Below, piece by piece: positions 1 to 8,534 of a stretch of DNA of 64,000 nucleotides (positions within the stretch are counted from its first letter, which is position 1; each line of letters starts with the position of its first letter). The DNA is from Novosphingobium resinovorum (lineage in GTDB: Bacteria; Pseudomonadota; Alphaproteobacteria; Sphingomonadales; Sphingomonadaceae). Both the position numbers and the translations under genes were made by a program. The notes below the pieces were generated by a model. It was not told the origin of the DNA. It worked only from the letters and a program-made list of their open reading frames with translations, and did not search any database. The stretch is taken from assembly GCF_001742225.1 (NCBI RefSeq), contig NZ_CP017075.1, forward strand, positions 558,001 to 622,000, given 5' to 3'.

Positions 1-433
1 CGTAATGCTCGTCCAGACCGAAATTGCCCGCAGCACCGGGATCGCCGCTGGTGACGACGTTCCAGCCGGCACGTCCACCGCTGATGAGATCCAGCGAGGC
101 GAGGCGGCGAGCGAGGTTGAACGGCGAGTTGAACGAGGTGGTGAGCGTGCCGACAAGGCCGATATGGCTCGTCGCCGTCGCCAGCGCGGAAAGCAGGGTC
201 AGCGGCTCCAGCCGGTTCAGGTAGTGCGGCGGCGAATCCTTGGTGATGAACTGGCTGTCGACGATGAACACGAAGTCGAACTTTGCGGCTTCGGCCTTGC
301 GCACCTGTTCGATGTACCACCGGATGTTGACGCTGGCGTCCGCCGGAATGTCGGGATCGAGCCAGCGGTTGTGCTGGCCGGGACCGCCCGCGCCCATCGT
401 GACGAGGCCGAGCTTCAAGGTTCTTCTGGTCAT
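1..433 (-). CDS. NtaA/SnaA/DszA-family FMN-dependent monooxygenase, 3' part cut off by window
   Basis: Reading leftwards from an ATG at 433, the protein starts MTRRTLKLGLVTMGAGG and continues without a stop to the window edge (144 codons seen, of about 430-460 usual). The early W24 region, the segment KFDFVFIVDSQF, the phrase EPLTLLSALATATSHIGLVGT and SGGRAGWNVVTS are the typical N-terminal half of the nitrilotriacetate / dibenzothiophene-sulfone / pristinamycin IIA monooxygenase branch of the bacterial luciferase-like superfamily. These enzymes use reduced FMN from a separate reductase, often to cleave C-N or C-S bonds. An AAAGGAGT ribosome-binding site at 441-448 supports the start. It follows the TonB receptor on the same strand at 58 bp, so the two are probably co-transcribed. 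The substrate cannot be named from the sequence; the sulfatase context makes an organosulfur compound a reasonable guess. Confidence 0.85.
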   Translation of the reverse strand, partial: MTRRTLKLGLVTMGAGGPGQHNRWLDPDIPADASVNIRWYIEQVRKAEAAKFDFVFIVDSQFITKDSPPHYLNRLEPLTLLSALATATSHIGLVGTLTTSFNSPFNLARRLASLDLISGGRAGWNVVTSGDPGAAGNFGLDEHY

Positions 434-491
434 TGCCGTAACTCCTTTGCCGGATGGTCGTTCGGTGATTGCAGCTGGCTCACAATCTGGC

Positions 492-2894
492 TCACAGGCG
501 CCCCTTGAGCGTCAGCCCGTACATGCGCGGCTCGCCCAGAGCGCCCTGGACGATGCCGTTGGAAGCGCTGACGGAGAGCGTGTTGAAGTAGTTCTTGTTG
601 AACAGGTTGCGTACCCACAGGGAGGCTTCCCAGCGGTCATCGGGATCGCGCACGCCGCCGTGCAGGCCGACCAGCGTGTAGCCGCGCACCCAGGTGAAGG
701 GATCGAGGTTCACCGCCGCGTAGAAGCCCGAACGATAGCTGATGTCGCCGCCCGCGAAGGCATCGACGTTGCCCACCGAATACAGATATTCGGCGTTGCC
801 GGTCAGGGCGAGGCGCGGTGCGCCCGAAGCGCGGCGGCCCGACAGATCCATCGAGGACAGGTAGGAATAGAGGAACTGCGAGGGCGCGTTGCGGTACGAG
901 CGGTATTCCGCGTCGTTGTAGGTTCCCGCGACGCCGATGTTCAGCCCGTCGAACGGCTGGGCGCGGGCATCGACCTCGACACCGCGCGATCGCAGCTTGC
1001 CGACGTTGCTGATGTAGCCGACGGCAGGCGTCACTGCGTAGTTGACGAAGTTCGCCTGGTAATTGCTGACGTCGGCCCAGAACAGCGCGAGGTTGAATTC
1101 CGCCTTACCGCCCAGCAGGCGCGTCTTGATACCCAGTTCGTAGTTGTCGACCTTCTCTGGCCGCACGAAGATGTCCACGCCCAGTGACTGGCGCACAAGG
1201 TTGATGCCGGGCGACTTGTACCCGCGCGAATAAGACGCATAAGTATGGACGTCGCTCGAAACGTCGTAGGCGGCGATGGCGGTGCCGGACACGTTGCTGG
1301 TGTTGTCCGACGCGGTGTAGGCGCCCGCAGGCGCATAAGCGGCGCGCAGCGCGGCGACGGTGGACCGGATCGCCGGATCGAAGCTGGAAAGGAGCGCGTA
1401 ATCGCCCGTGGCGTAGGCTTCATAAATGCCGGTCTTGTGCTCGTAAGTGTAGCGAAGACCGCCCGTCAGGCGCAGCGAGGGGGAGATGTTCCATGTCGCC
1501 TGCCCATAGGCCGCATAGCTGTGGGTCGCGGGAAGGACGTGATTGTACGATGTCAGGCCGTCGAACACGGCAGAGGGTAATGTCGATACCGATGCCGTCG
1601 GCGTGTTCGCGGTGGTCAGCCACGTTGTCGCGTCGCGGCCATAGCGGTTGATGACGTCGTCGTCGGCCTCCTGCCAGAAGAAGTAGAGCCCCGCAGTATA
1701 GTCGATGGTTTCGCCGCCCTTGGATGCGGCGCGCAGTTCCTGGCTGAACTGCTGCTGCTTGGTGGCCACCACGCTGTTGGTGATGACGTTGGCGCCGAAC
1801 TGGTCGCCGTCGTAATTGGGCACCCATTTCCAGTTGCGGTATGCGGTGATCGAGGTCAGCGTCAGCGGGCCGACGTCCCAGTCCGCGCGGGCCTGGACAC
1901 CCCAGCTGGGCATCTCGTCGTACTGCGAGGAGTCGATGTCGGTCTTGCGATCGAAAGCGTTGACGGTGCCCGGCGTGTATCCGACATCGGCGGCACGGCG
2001 GTAGAACCCCCGGACCTGCGCGCCGTTCGCCAGTGTCGTAGGCAGGACGCCGGCGATGCTGGTAAAGCCGACGTCGCCCTTCTGGATGCTGTAGTCCGCG
2101 ATCAGGCGCAGCTTGAAGTCCGCACTCGGCTTGTAGAGCAGGTCGAACCGCGCGGCATGGTTGTCGAGGTTGTCCCAATGCTCGCGCTGGGTGGTGTTGT
2201 AGATCAACCCGTCGCGCCGATTGCGCAAGTATGAGATGCGGAACGCCAAGTCGTCGCTGACCACCCCGTTGTACGCGAAGTAGCCGCGCACCTGGTTGTA
2301 GTTGCCGTAGCTCAGCTCCGCCCGCGCTTCCTGCTGGAACTGCGGCTCGCGCGTGGTGATGTCGATCGCGCCCGCAACGGTGTTCTTGCCGAACAGGGTT
2401 CCCTGCGGCCCGCGAAGGACCTGAATACTTTCGATGTCGATCAGGTCGGTGATGACCGATCCGGTACGCGGCCGGTAGACGCCGTCCACATAGAGCCCGA
2501 CGCCCTGTTCAAGCCCGTCGTTGGTGCCGCCGGCATTGGTGCCGATGCCGCGGATCGTGATCGTCTGGTTGCGGCCGCTGAAGCCCTGGATATTGAGGCT
2601 GGGGAGCTGTTGGACCACCTGCTTGAGCGAACTGACGCCCTGCGCCTCCAGCTGGCGGCTGGAAATGGCGGAAATCGCGATGGGAACGTCCTGCGCGCTT
2701 TCCGTGCGGTAGCGCGCCGTCACGGTGATTTCACCGATGTCTGCGCCATCGGGCGCTGCATCCGCCGGGCCGGCGGCTTCTTCGGCCGAAGCCACTTGAG
2801 GAAAAATTACCGCAGAGACTGCAATCGCGGACGCCGCGCTGGCGAGCAATCTGTGTCTTCTTCCAGAAAAAGTCCTACCGAACAACGCTTTCAA
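492..2894 (-). CDS. TonB-dependent outer-membrane receptor
   Basis: An 800-residue outer-membrane receptor that would import a ligand with energy from TonB-ExbBD. The first 37 residues are a signal peptide (twin Arg/His-rich start, hydrophobic stretch, VASA cleavage site). DIGEITVTARYR just after it is the sphingomonad-type N-terminal segment. The plug domain follows (QDVPIAISAIS, TIRGIGTN, VDGVYRP, IQVLRGPQGTLFGKNTVAGAI) and the rest is a 22-strand barrel ending in YGLTLKGRL with the usual aromatic/hydrophobic C-terminal pattern. The start is a TTG at 2894, preceded by GAGGGGG; no better ATG exists near it. It is probably the first gene of a unit with the FMN monooxygenase. The ligand is unknown. 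Confidence 0.93.
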   Translation of the reverse strand: MKALFGRTFSGRRHRLLASAASAIAVSAVIFPQVASAEEAAGPADAAPDGADIGEITVTARYRTESAQDVPIAISAISSRQLEAQGVSSLKQVVQQLPSLNIQGFSGRNQTITIRGIGTNAGGTNDGLEQGVGLYVDGVYRPRTGSVITDLIDIESIQVLRGPQGTLFGKNTVAGAIDITTREPQFQQEARAELSYGNYNQVRGYFAYNGVVSDDLAFRISYLRNRRDGLIYNTTQREHWDNLDNHAARFDLLYKPSADFKLRLIADYSIQKGDVGFTSIAGVLPTTLANGAQVRGFYRRAADVGYTPGTVNAFDRKTDIDSSQYDEMPSWGVQARADWDVGPLTLTSITAYRNWKWVPNYDGDQFGANVITNSVVATKQQQFSQELRAASKGGETIDYTAGLYFFWQEADDDVINRYGRDATTWLTTANTPTASVSTLPSAVFDGLTSYNHVLPATHSYAAYGQATWNISPSLRLTGGLRYTYEHKTGIYEAYATGDYALLSSFDPAIRSTVAALRAAYAPAGAYTASDNTSNVSGTAIAAYDVSSDVHTYASYSRGYKSPGINLVRQSLGVDIFVRPEKVDNYELGIKTRLLGGKAEFNLALFWADVSNYQANFVNYAVTPAVGYISNVGKLRSRGVEVDARAQPFDGLNIGVAGTYNDAEYRSYRNAPSQFLYSYLSSMDLSGRRASGAPRLALTGNAEYLYSVGNVDAFAGGDISYRSGFYAAVNLDPFTWVRGYTLVGLHGGVRDPDDRWEASLWVRNLFNKNYFNTLSVSASNGIVQGALGEPRMYGLTLKGRL

Positions 2895-2937
2895 ACCAAC
2901 CCCCTCATTCGATGAATGCGGAGCGGTGTGACGGATA

Positions 2938-2975
2938 TATGTCTACTTAATCAATAGACATAGTCTGAAGTCTAT
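2938..2975. promoter_or_regulatory. Overlapping dyads, candidate operator upstream of the TonB receptor
   Basis: A perfect inverted repeat with 8-bp arms, TATGTCTA (2938-2945) and TAGACATA (2955-2962), is centred at 2950. Its right arm is reused in a second dyad, ATAGAC (2954-2959) with GTCTAT (2970-2975). The centre lies 56 bp upstream of the receptor start codon, where a repressor or activator site would be expected. The rest of the gap to the LysR gene (2976-3193) shows no credible gene. The cognate regulator is not evident. Confidence 0.55.
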
Positions 2976-3193
2976 ATGACTTTGGCTCAAGTGCGGCTTT
3001 TGCTTGTTCGGAGTGGCGAGAAGCTCTTAGCGAAAGCCCGGCGCATCCTTCGCCACCGCGCTATGCTGATGACGGCATTTGACAGGAGCAAGCGCATCAT
3101 CCTTGCATGGATGACGTCGTCGATTGACCGAGGGGCCGGTTGTGCTGAACATCTATTCAGTCGGCAGCCCAAACCCTGGAGCACCGAACCATG

Positions 3194-4087
3194 TTAGATC
3201 AGGCGCTCTGCGAGAAAATCCACGAAAACCCTGACCCGGGCCGGTACATTCGCCCCGCCCATAAAAACAGCATGGATTGTTTCGATGTCGCCCGGATTAT
3301 AGTCTTCCAATATCGCCACCAACTGGCCTGATGCCAGCTCGGGTTGGACACTGAACCGCCCCACGCGGGTAATGCCGACACCGTCGGCCGCGAGCTGGCC
3401 CAGCGTCTCACCATTGTTAGCTTCGATCGTGCCGCGAACGCTCAGCGCATAATCCCGCCCATCCTTGCGAAACGGCCAGACGGGTTCGGCCCGGCGGAAA
3501 TTGAAGTTAAGGCAATTATGGCCATGCAGATCCTCTGGTATCGCCGGTGTGCCGTGGCGGTGCAGATAAGCCGGCGAAGCGACGATGACCCGGCCGTTTT
3601 CGCCCAGCTTGCGGGCGGTCAGCGGACTGTCGGTCAGGGGGCCAAAGCGGATCGCCACATCTGCCTGTCCTGCGGCGATGTCGACCAGCCGGTCGCTGAG
3701 GCTGATATCGACGATGATATGCGGATAAATCTGCGCAAACTCGCCGAGCAACGGCACGATGCACAGCCGGCCATGAGAATGGGCCGCGCTTACCCTCAGC
3801 CGCCCGCGCGGGGCGCCGCGATCGGCGATCGACTGTTCGGCTTCGTCGAGATCGGCGAGGATGCGCCGGGCGCTGCCGAGATAGGCCTGTCCCTCGGCCG
3901 TCGGCGTCAGGGCGCGGGTGGAGCGCAGCAACAGGCGAACTCCCAGCCGATCCTCGATCCGGTCCACCGCGCGGCTGACCGCCGAGGGCGTGAGGCCCAG
4001 CAGCCGGCCCGCAGCCGAGAAACTGCCTTCGGAGATCACCGCCGCGAAGGTTTCCAGCGCCCGTGCCCGATCGGCGTGGAAGGGCAT
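3194..4087 (-). CDS. LysR-family transcriptional regulator
   Basis: A LysR-type regulator of about 297 residues. The N-terminal winged helix-turn-helix is visible as FAAVISEGSFSAAGRLLG followed by LTPSAVSRAVDRIEDRLG, with the usual linker helix after it. The C-terminal part is the periplasmic-binding-like effector domain (LSDRLVDIAAGQADVAIRFG). It resembles the large CrgA/AaeR-like subgroup. An ATG at 4087 is preferred; a TTG at 4099 in the same frame would add four residues. It is divergent from the aldo/keto reductase gene starting at 4188, and LysR proteins commonly regulate the divergent neighbour, so the reductase-exporter pair is the likely target. Confidence 0.9.
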   Translation of the reverse strand: MPFHADRARALETFAAVISEGSFSAAGRLLGLTPSAVSRAVDRIEDRLGVRLLLRSTRALTPTAEGQAYLGSARRILADLDEAEQSIADRGAPRGRLRVSAAHSHGRLCIVPLLGEFAQIYPHIIVDISLSDRLVDIAAGQADVAIRFGPLTDSPLTARKLGENGRVIVASPAYLHRHGTPAIPEDLHGHNCLNFNFRRAEPVWPFRKDGRDYALSVRGTIEANNGETLGQLAADGVGITRVGRFSVQPELASGQLVAILEDYNPGDIETIHAVFMGGANVPARVRVFVDFLAERLI

Positions 4088-4187
4088 CTTTTCATCCAAT
4101 GCAAAGATCTTTCGCCTTTCGGCCCCCTAAACGGCGGCCATTGGCTATTCCATTTATGCGTGCATCACGGAATGAAAAGGGATCACG

Positions 4188-5222
4188 ATGGAATATCGGC
4201 AACTGGGCGCATCGGGCCTGCGGGTACCGGCGCTGAGCTTCGGCACCGGTACGTTCGGCGGCTCCGGCCCCCTGTTCGGGGCCTGGGGCAATAGCGACGC
4301 GCAGGAAGCGCGCCGTCTGGTCGATATCTGCCTCGATGCCGGCATAACCCTGTTCGACACCGCCGATGTCTATTCGGGCGGCGCGTCGGAAGAAGTGCTG
4401 GGCGCGGCGATCAAGGGACGACGCGACGCAGTGCTGATCTCCACCAAGCTCGGTCTGCCGACCGGGGACGGCCCGGGCGATTGGGGCGTATCGCGCGGCC
4501 GGCTGATCCGCGGCGTGGAGGCGGCGCTGGACCGTCTCGGGACCGACTATATCGATCTGTTGCAACTCCATGCCTTCGACGCTTCGACCCCGGTGGAGGA
4601 ATTGCTGGCGACGCTGGACGAACTCATCCGCGCAGGCAAGCTGCGCCATGTCGGCGTTTCCAACTATCCCGGCTGGCAGTTGATGAAGGCGCTGGGCGCG
4701 GCGGATCGCCATGGCTGGCCGCGCTTCGTGGCCCATCAAGTCTACTATTCGCTGATCGGCCGCGCCTACGAGGCGGACCTGATGCCGCTCGCGGCAGATC
4801 AAGGCGTGGGCGCACTGGTGTGGAGCCCGCTCGGCTGGGGACGCCTCACCGGCAAGATCCGGCGCAGCAGCCCGATCCCCGAAGGCAGCCGCCTACACCA
4901 GACCGCCATCTTCGCGCCGCCGGTGGAGGACGAACATCTCTACCGGGTCGTCGATGCGCTCGACGAGATATCTGTGGAAACCGGCAAGACGGTTCCACAG
5001 ATCGCGCTCAACTGGCTGCTGCAGCGGCCCACGGTGTCGTCGGTCATCATCGGGGCACGTAACGAGGAGCAGTTGCGCCAGAACCTTTGCGCGGTGGGGT
5101 GGTCACTCACGGCAGAACAGGTCGCCCAGCTCGATCAGGCCAGCTATCGGATGCCCGCCTACCCCCATGCACCCTATCATCAACAGGATGGTTTCGCCCG
5201 CCTGAACCCGCCGCTTGTCTGA
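4188..5222 (+). CDS. Aldo/keto reductase
   Basis: A 344-residue NADPH-dependent aldo/keto reductase of the YajO/Tas-like type. The catalytic tetrad can be placed at D57, Y62 (in FDTADVY), K87 (ISTKLG) and H128 (LLQLHAF), and the barrel segments HVGVSNYPGW and VWSPLGWGRLTG are family hallmarks; the C-terminal VSSVIIGARNEEQL forms part of the cofactor site. It would reduce a carbonyl, but the substrate is not predictable. The MFS transporter gene begins 13 bp after its stop, so the two form an operon facing the divergent LysR gene. Confidence 0.92.
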   Translation: MEYRQLGASGLRVPALSFGTGTFGGSGPLFGAWGNSDAQEARRLVDICLDAGITLFDTADVYSGGASEEVLGAAIKGRRDAVLISTKLGLPTGDGPGDWGVSRGRLIRGVEAALDRLGTDYIDLLQLHAFDASTPVEELLATLDELIRAGKLRHVGVSNYPGWQLMKALGAADRHGWPRFVAHQVYYSLIGRAYEADLMPLAADQGVGALVWSPLGWGRLTGKIRRSSPIPEGSRLHQTAIFAPPVEDEHLYRVVDALDEISVETGKTVPQIALNWLLQRPTVSSVIIGARNEEQLRQNLCAVGWSLTAEQVAQLDQASYRMPAYPHAPYHQQDGFARLNPPLV

Positions 5223-5235
5223 CGGGAGGAGCATC

Positions 5236-6465
5236 ATGAAGATCAATCCACCACTTCTCGCGCTGGCGGCTGGGGCGTTCGGCATCGGCGTCACCGAATT
5301 CGCGCCGATGGGCCTGCTGCCCGTCATCGCCGCCGACCTTGATGTCTCGATCCCTTCAGCCGGTCTGCTGATCAGTGCTTATGCGATCGGCGTGATGCTG
5401 GGCGCGCCGCTGATGACGCTGACCACCGGGCGATTGCCACGCCGCACCTTGCTGATTGTGCTGGCCGCGATCTTTACGGCGGGCAACCTGATGGCAGCGC
5501 TTTCCGGCAGTTATGGGATGCTGCTGTTCGCGCGGATCGTCACGTCGCTCAACCACGGCGCCTTCTTCGGCGTAGGATCGATCGTCGCTGCCAGCCTGGT
5601 CCCGCCCCAGCGGCAAGCCGGCGCGGTGGCCGCCATGTTCATGGGACTGACGATCGCCAATGTCGTCGGCGTGCCGCTGGCGACTTGGGCGGGCGAAGTC
5701 ATGGGGTGGCGCTCGGCGTTCTGGGGCATTTCCGTGCTCGGTCTGCTGACTATCGCGGCGCTGCGGCTGACCTTGCCGGATATGCCTGCGCCAATGGACG
5801 GGGATGCACGCTCCGAACTGCGGGTGCTGATGCGTGGTCCAGTGCTGGCGGCGCTGGGCCTGACGGTGGTTGGTGCGAGCGCGATGTTCACCGTGTTCAC
5901 CTATATCACCCCGATCCTGCGCGAGCAGACCCATGGCTCGATCGGTTTCGTGACGGCGATGCTGGTGGTCTACGGCGTGGGGCTGACCATCGGCAACTGG
6001 CTGGGCGGGCGCTTTGCGGACCGATCAGTCGACAGGACCTTGCTCGTGACGCTGGCGGCGCTCACGGCGATCCTCGTCGCCTTCGCCTTTGCCATGCCGT
6101 ATGCGGGGCTGACGGCCGTGCTCATCTTCCTGTGGGGCATCGCCAGCTTCGCACTGGTCCCGCCGCTGCAGGTCCGCGTGATGAGTGCCGCCGCCGATGC
6201 ACCGAACCTCGCTTCTTCGATGAACATCGGCGCCTTCAATCTCGGCAACGCGATCGGCGCCGGGCTGGGCGGAGGAGTAATTGCTGCAGGCTTCAGCCTG
6301 CCCATTGTCGCGATCGCTGGAGCGGCAGCGTCGGGCGTCGGCTTGCTCGCCGTGCTGATGAGCGCTCGAAAGTCTCCATCAAGTCATGTCGGGCTTCCTG
6401 AAGAGCTTTGCAGTGAAATGGGTTTAACTGAGGCGTGTGTACGAATGTCCCGGGCCAGCCCTTAA
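5236..6465 (+). CDS. MFS transporter, drug:proton antiporter (DHA1/AraJ-like)
   Basis: A 409-residue inner-membrane major facilitator with about 12 hydrophobic segments. It begins MKINPPLLALAAGAFGIGVTEF and carries the DHA1 traits GVTEFAPMGLLPVIA in helix 1 and LGAPLMTLTTGRLPRR between helices 2 and 3, as in AraJ/YdhP-type exporters. The ATG at 5236 is chosen because GGGAGGAG lies just upstream (5224-5231). The last ~30 residues (from KSPSSHVGLPEEL on) are hydrophilic and do not look like the family, so the original stop may have been lost and the frame extended into flanking DNA. Export of a small molecule handled by the adjacent aldo/keto reductase is an inference. Confidence 0.9.
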   Translation: MKINPPLLALAAGAFGIGVTEFAPMGLLPVIAADLDVSIPSAGLLISAYAIGVMLGAPLMTLTTGRLPRRTLLIVLAAIFTAGNLMAALSGSYGMLLFARIVTSLNHGAFFGVGSIVAASLVPPQRQAGAVAAMFMGLTIANVVGVPLATWAGEVMGWRSAFWGISVLGLLTIAALRLTLPDMPAPMDGDARSELRVLMRGPVLAALGLTVVGASAMFTVFTYITPILREQTHGSIGFVTAMLVVYGVGLTIGNWLGGRFADRSVDRTLLVTLAALTAILVAFAFAMPYAGLTAVLIFLWGIASFALVPPLQVRVMSAAADAPNLASSMNIGAFNLGNAIGAGLGGGVIAAGFSLPIVAIAGAAASGVGLLAVLMSARKSPSSHVGLPEELCSEMGLTEACVRMSRASP

Positions 6466-6483
6466 ACGGTCAGATTGCTTACG

Positions 6484-6536
6484 GCCATCATGGACCTTCA
6501 TGATGGCTAAGCAGAACGTCCGAACCCGGGGTTCGG
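6484..6536. repeat. Two back-to-back perfect hairpins in the MFS–FGE convergent gap
   Basis: GCCATCATG (6484-6492) pairs perfectly with CATGATGGC (6499-6507) over a 6-nt loop, and CCGAACC (6520-6526) pairs with GGTTCGG (6530-6536) over a 3-nt loop. They lie between two genes transcribed towards each other, where a bidirectional terminator is expected, but neither is followed by a T run. The remainder of 6466-6615 holds no gene. Confidence 0.5.
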
Positions 6537-6615
6537 AAATTGACGCCCGAATGACAGGAACGGGTCGTCCGTCGACAAAGCCGGTATTAGCAAAACCCAA
6601 ATTCAGCTCGACTTT

Positions 6616-6677
6616 TCAGTACGCTGAATGGCTACGAATGACGCAGCGAAAACCGATATGCGAGGTCGATGTGTCGA
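6616..6677 (-). pseudogene. Out-of-frame remainder of the FGE C-terminus
   Basis: In the frame adjacent to that of the FGE gene, these bases encode NPEMIDTSTSHIGFRCVIRS and end in TGA at 6616-6618. The DTSTSHIGFRC block is strongly conserved at the end of FGE proteins. It therefore marks the original end of the gene, now separated from the catalytic part by a one-base shift. Confidence 0.75.
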
Positions 6678-7610
6678 TCATTTCGGGGTTTGGCGCGCGG
6701 CGGGACGGTAGCGCTGGCAGTAGTTGGCCGCGCACAAGTGCGACCCGCCTTTCAACACCTTGCGGCCGATCCGCAGATCGGGCCGGGCCGGATCGAAGCT
6801 GTCCCTTAGCCTGGCACCGCGCGGGTTGCTGAGGGTGCAGCACGATTGCCCGCTCTTCTTTTTCGCGGGCGCCTCGGGCCGGTCGCTCCACCAGTCGCAG
6901 GTCCATTCCCACGTGTTGCCGATCATGTCGAACAGGCCGTAGCCGTTGGCGGCATAAGTCCCGACCGGAGAAGTCCGCTCCCACCCGTCGAGCATCTGGT
7001 TGGCGAAGGGGAACAGGCCCTGCCAGTAATTCGCCATCATCGCACCTCCGGGCGCGAGTTCGTCGCCCCAGGCATAGGCGGCGCCCTCCAGTCCGCCGCG
7101 TGCGGCGAATTCGAACTCCGCTTCGGTCGGCAGGGCCTTACCCGCCCATTTCGCGTAAGCCTCGGCATCGGCATAGGCGATCTGGACAACCGGATGATCC
7201 CATAGGCCAAGGCTGTCGATGTCGCTGTCCGGCCCCAGCGGATGGCGCCAGTCGGCACCAAATTCGAACCGCCACCAATTGCCCGGATTGGAGGTGTCCA
7301 CCGGCGTCGCCGTCTTGTGAAAAACCAGCGACCCGGCCCGGTCCATGCCGGGCAGCATGCCGGGATAGTCCTTCGGATCGGGCGCGATCTCGGCGACGGT
7401 GGTGTATCCCGTCGCCTCGACGAATGCCGCGAACTGGCGATTGGTGACGGGCGTGGTGTCGATCCAGAAACCGTCGACCGAGACACGGCGCAGCGGCGCT
7501 TCCTCGGGATAGAATCGCTCCGACCCCATCGTGAAACTGCCGCCCGCGACCCAGGCCATACCGGGCCGCACCTGCATTCCGTCTTCGGCATCCTGATAGG
7601 CGGTGGTCAT
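6678..7610 (-). CDS. Formylglycine-generating enzyme (sulfatase-modifying factor), C-terminus frameshifted
   Basis: A formylglycine-generating enzyme (FGE/SUMF1 family) that oxidises the active-site Cys of type I sulfatases to formylglycine. The start is GGSFTMGSERFYPEEAP; LPTEAEFEFAARGG and GNTWEWTCDWW are family signatures. The active-site cysteine pair lies in GGSHLCAANYCQRY, with spacing matching C336/C341 of human FGE. The frame stops at TGA 6678-6680, directly after RPAARQTPK. The conserved FGE tail DTSTSHIGFRC is still encoded, but one frame away, running to a stop at 6616. One missing base in the A/C runs near 6688-6693 explains this. The ATG at 7610 is used; a TTG at 7631 with GGAGG upstream is the alternative. 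It follows the SDR gene on the same strand, and its probable client is the arylsulfatase at 12001. Confidence 0.88.
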   Translation of the reverse strand: MTTAYQDAEDGMQVRPGMAWVAGGSFTMGSERFYPEEAPLRRVSVDGFWIDTTPVTNRQFAAFVEATGYTTVAEIAPDPKDYPGMLPGMDRAGSLVFHKTATPVDTSNPGNWWRFEFGADWRHPLGPDSDIDSLGLWDHPVVQIAYADAEAYAKWAGKALPTEAEFEFAARGGLEGAAYAWGDELAPGGAMMANYWQGLFPFANQMLDGWERTSPVGTYAANGYGLFDMIGNTWEWTCDWWSDRPEAPAKKKSGQSCCTLSNPRGARLRDSFDPARPDLRIGRKVLKGGSHLCAANYCQRYRPAARQTPK

Positions 7611-7655
7611 GTCAGATTTCGGTCCCGGCAAGCTTGAATCCGCCCTCCATGCCCG

Positions 7656-8435
7656 TCATCGGGTCAGATAGCCGGCCTCCACCGCAAGGCTGTGGCCGGT
7701 GACGTAGCTGGACGCATCGGAACACAGCCAGGCGCTGGCTTCGGCCACTTCCTCGGGCTTGCCGAAGCGGCCCAGCAGGCTGAGCGCCGGAGCGAAGTCG
7801 GCTTCGGTGTGGCCGCTGGCATCCAGCGCGCCGCGCAGCATCGGCGTGTCGATCGCGCCGGGAAGCACGGCGTTCACGCGGATTCCCTGCGGTGCGTATT
7901 CGAGGCTGCCGGTCTTGGTCAGGCCGATGACCCCGTGCTTGGCCGCCACGTAGGCCGAGTTACCCGGCTGCGGCCGCACCGAACTGACCGAGCCGACATT
8001 GACGATAGCGCCGCCTCCGCCCTGCCCGATGAACTGGCGGATCTGGTATTTCATGCAGAGCATCACCGCGCGCAGATCGATGCGGATGACGCGGTCCCAC
8101 ACGTCCATGTCGGCCTCGGCGATGGGCAGCGTGTCCGGCGTGACCGCAGCGTTGTTCACCGCGCAGTCCAGGCGCCCGAAAGCCGATACCGCGCCCGCGA
8201 CAAGGTCGCGCACTTGCGCCTCCTCACCGACGTCGCAGTGGATGAACCGGGCCTCGCCGCCGGCGGAGAGGATCGCGGCGACGGTCTCCTCGCCCGCTCC
8301 GGCATTGATGTCGGAGACGATCACCCTTGCGCCGTACCCTGCGAAGACCCGGGCAGTCGCCGCGCCCATACCCATTCCGGCACCCGTGACGATCGCCACT
8401 TTGCCGTCCAGCCGATTGCGCGCGTTGTCGGTCAT
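7656..8435 (-). CDS. Short-chain dehydrogenase/reductase
   Basis: A 259-residue classical SDR. The Rossmann glycine motif is TGAGMGMG near residue 17, an acidic D42 (VIVSDINAG) after strand 2 suggests NAD(H), NNAA marks strand 4, and the catalytic Ser and YxxxK are in VGSVSSV and YVAAKHG. The C-terminal CSDASSYVTG and VEAGYLTR are typical. GAGGACGAAG precedes the ATG. Its stop is only 25-46 bp from the FGE start, so SDR and FGE are probably one transcript running away from the TetR gene. Substrate unknown; oxidation of an alcohol released by sulfatase action would fit but is inference. Confidence 0.9.
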   Translation of the reverse strand: MTDNARNRLDGKVAIVTGAGMGMGAATARVFAGYGARVIVSDINAGAGEETVAAILSAGGEARFIHCDVGEEAQVRDLVAGAVSAFGRLDCAVNNAAVTPDTLPIAEADMDVWDRVIRIDLRAVMLCMKYQIRQFIGQGGGGAIVNVGSVSSVRPQPGNSAYVAAKHGVIGLTKTGSLEYAPQGIRVNAVLPGAIDTPMLRGALDASGHTEADFAPALSLLGRFGKPEEVAEASAWLCSDASSYVTGHSLAVEAGYLTR

Positions 8436-8534
8436 GATCTTCGTCCTCTTCCCGGTCGGCCGGATCGGTCCGGCCTGTTACTGCTTTCATCGGAAGCGCC
8501 GCCACGCATGTCGCCTGACAACAGGGCTAGGGCT

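Noticed and set aside
2976..3197. A 73-codon frame on the plus strand between the TonB receptor and LysR genes
   Set aside because: No ribosome-binding site, no recognisable motif, and it begins inside the dyad-rich control region.
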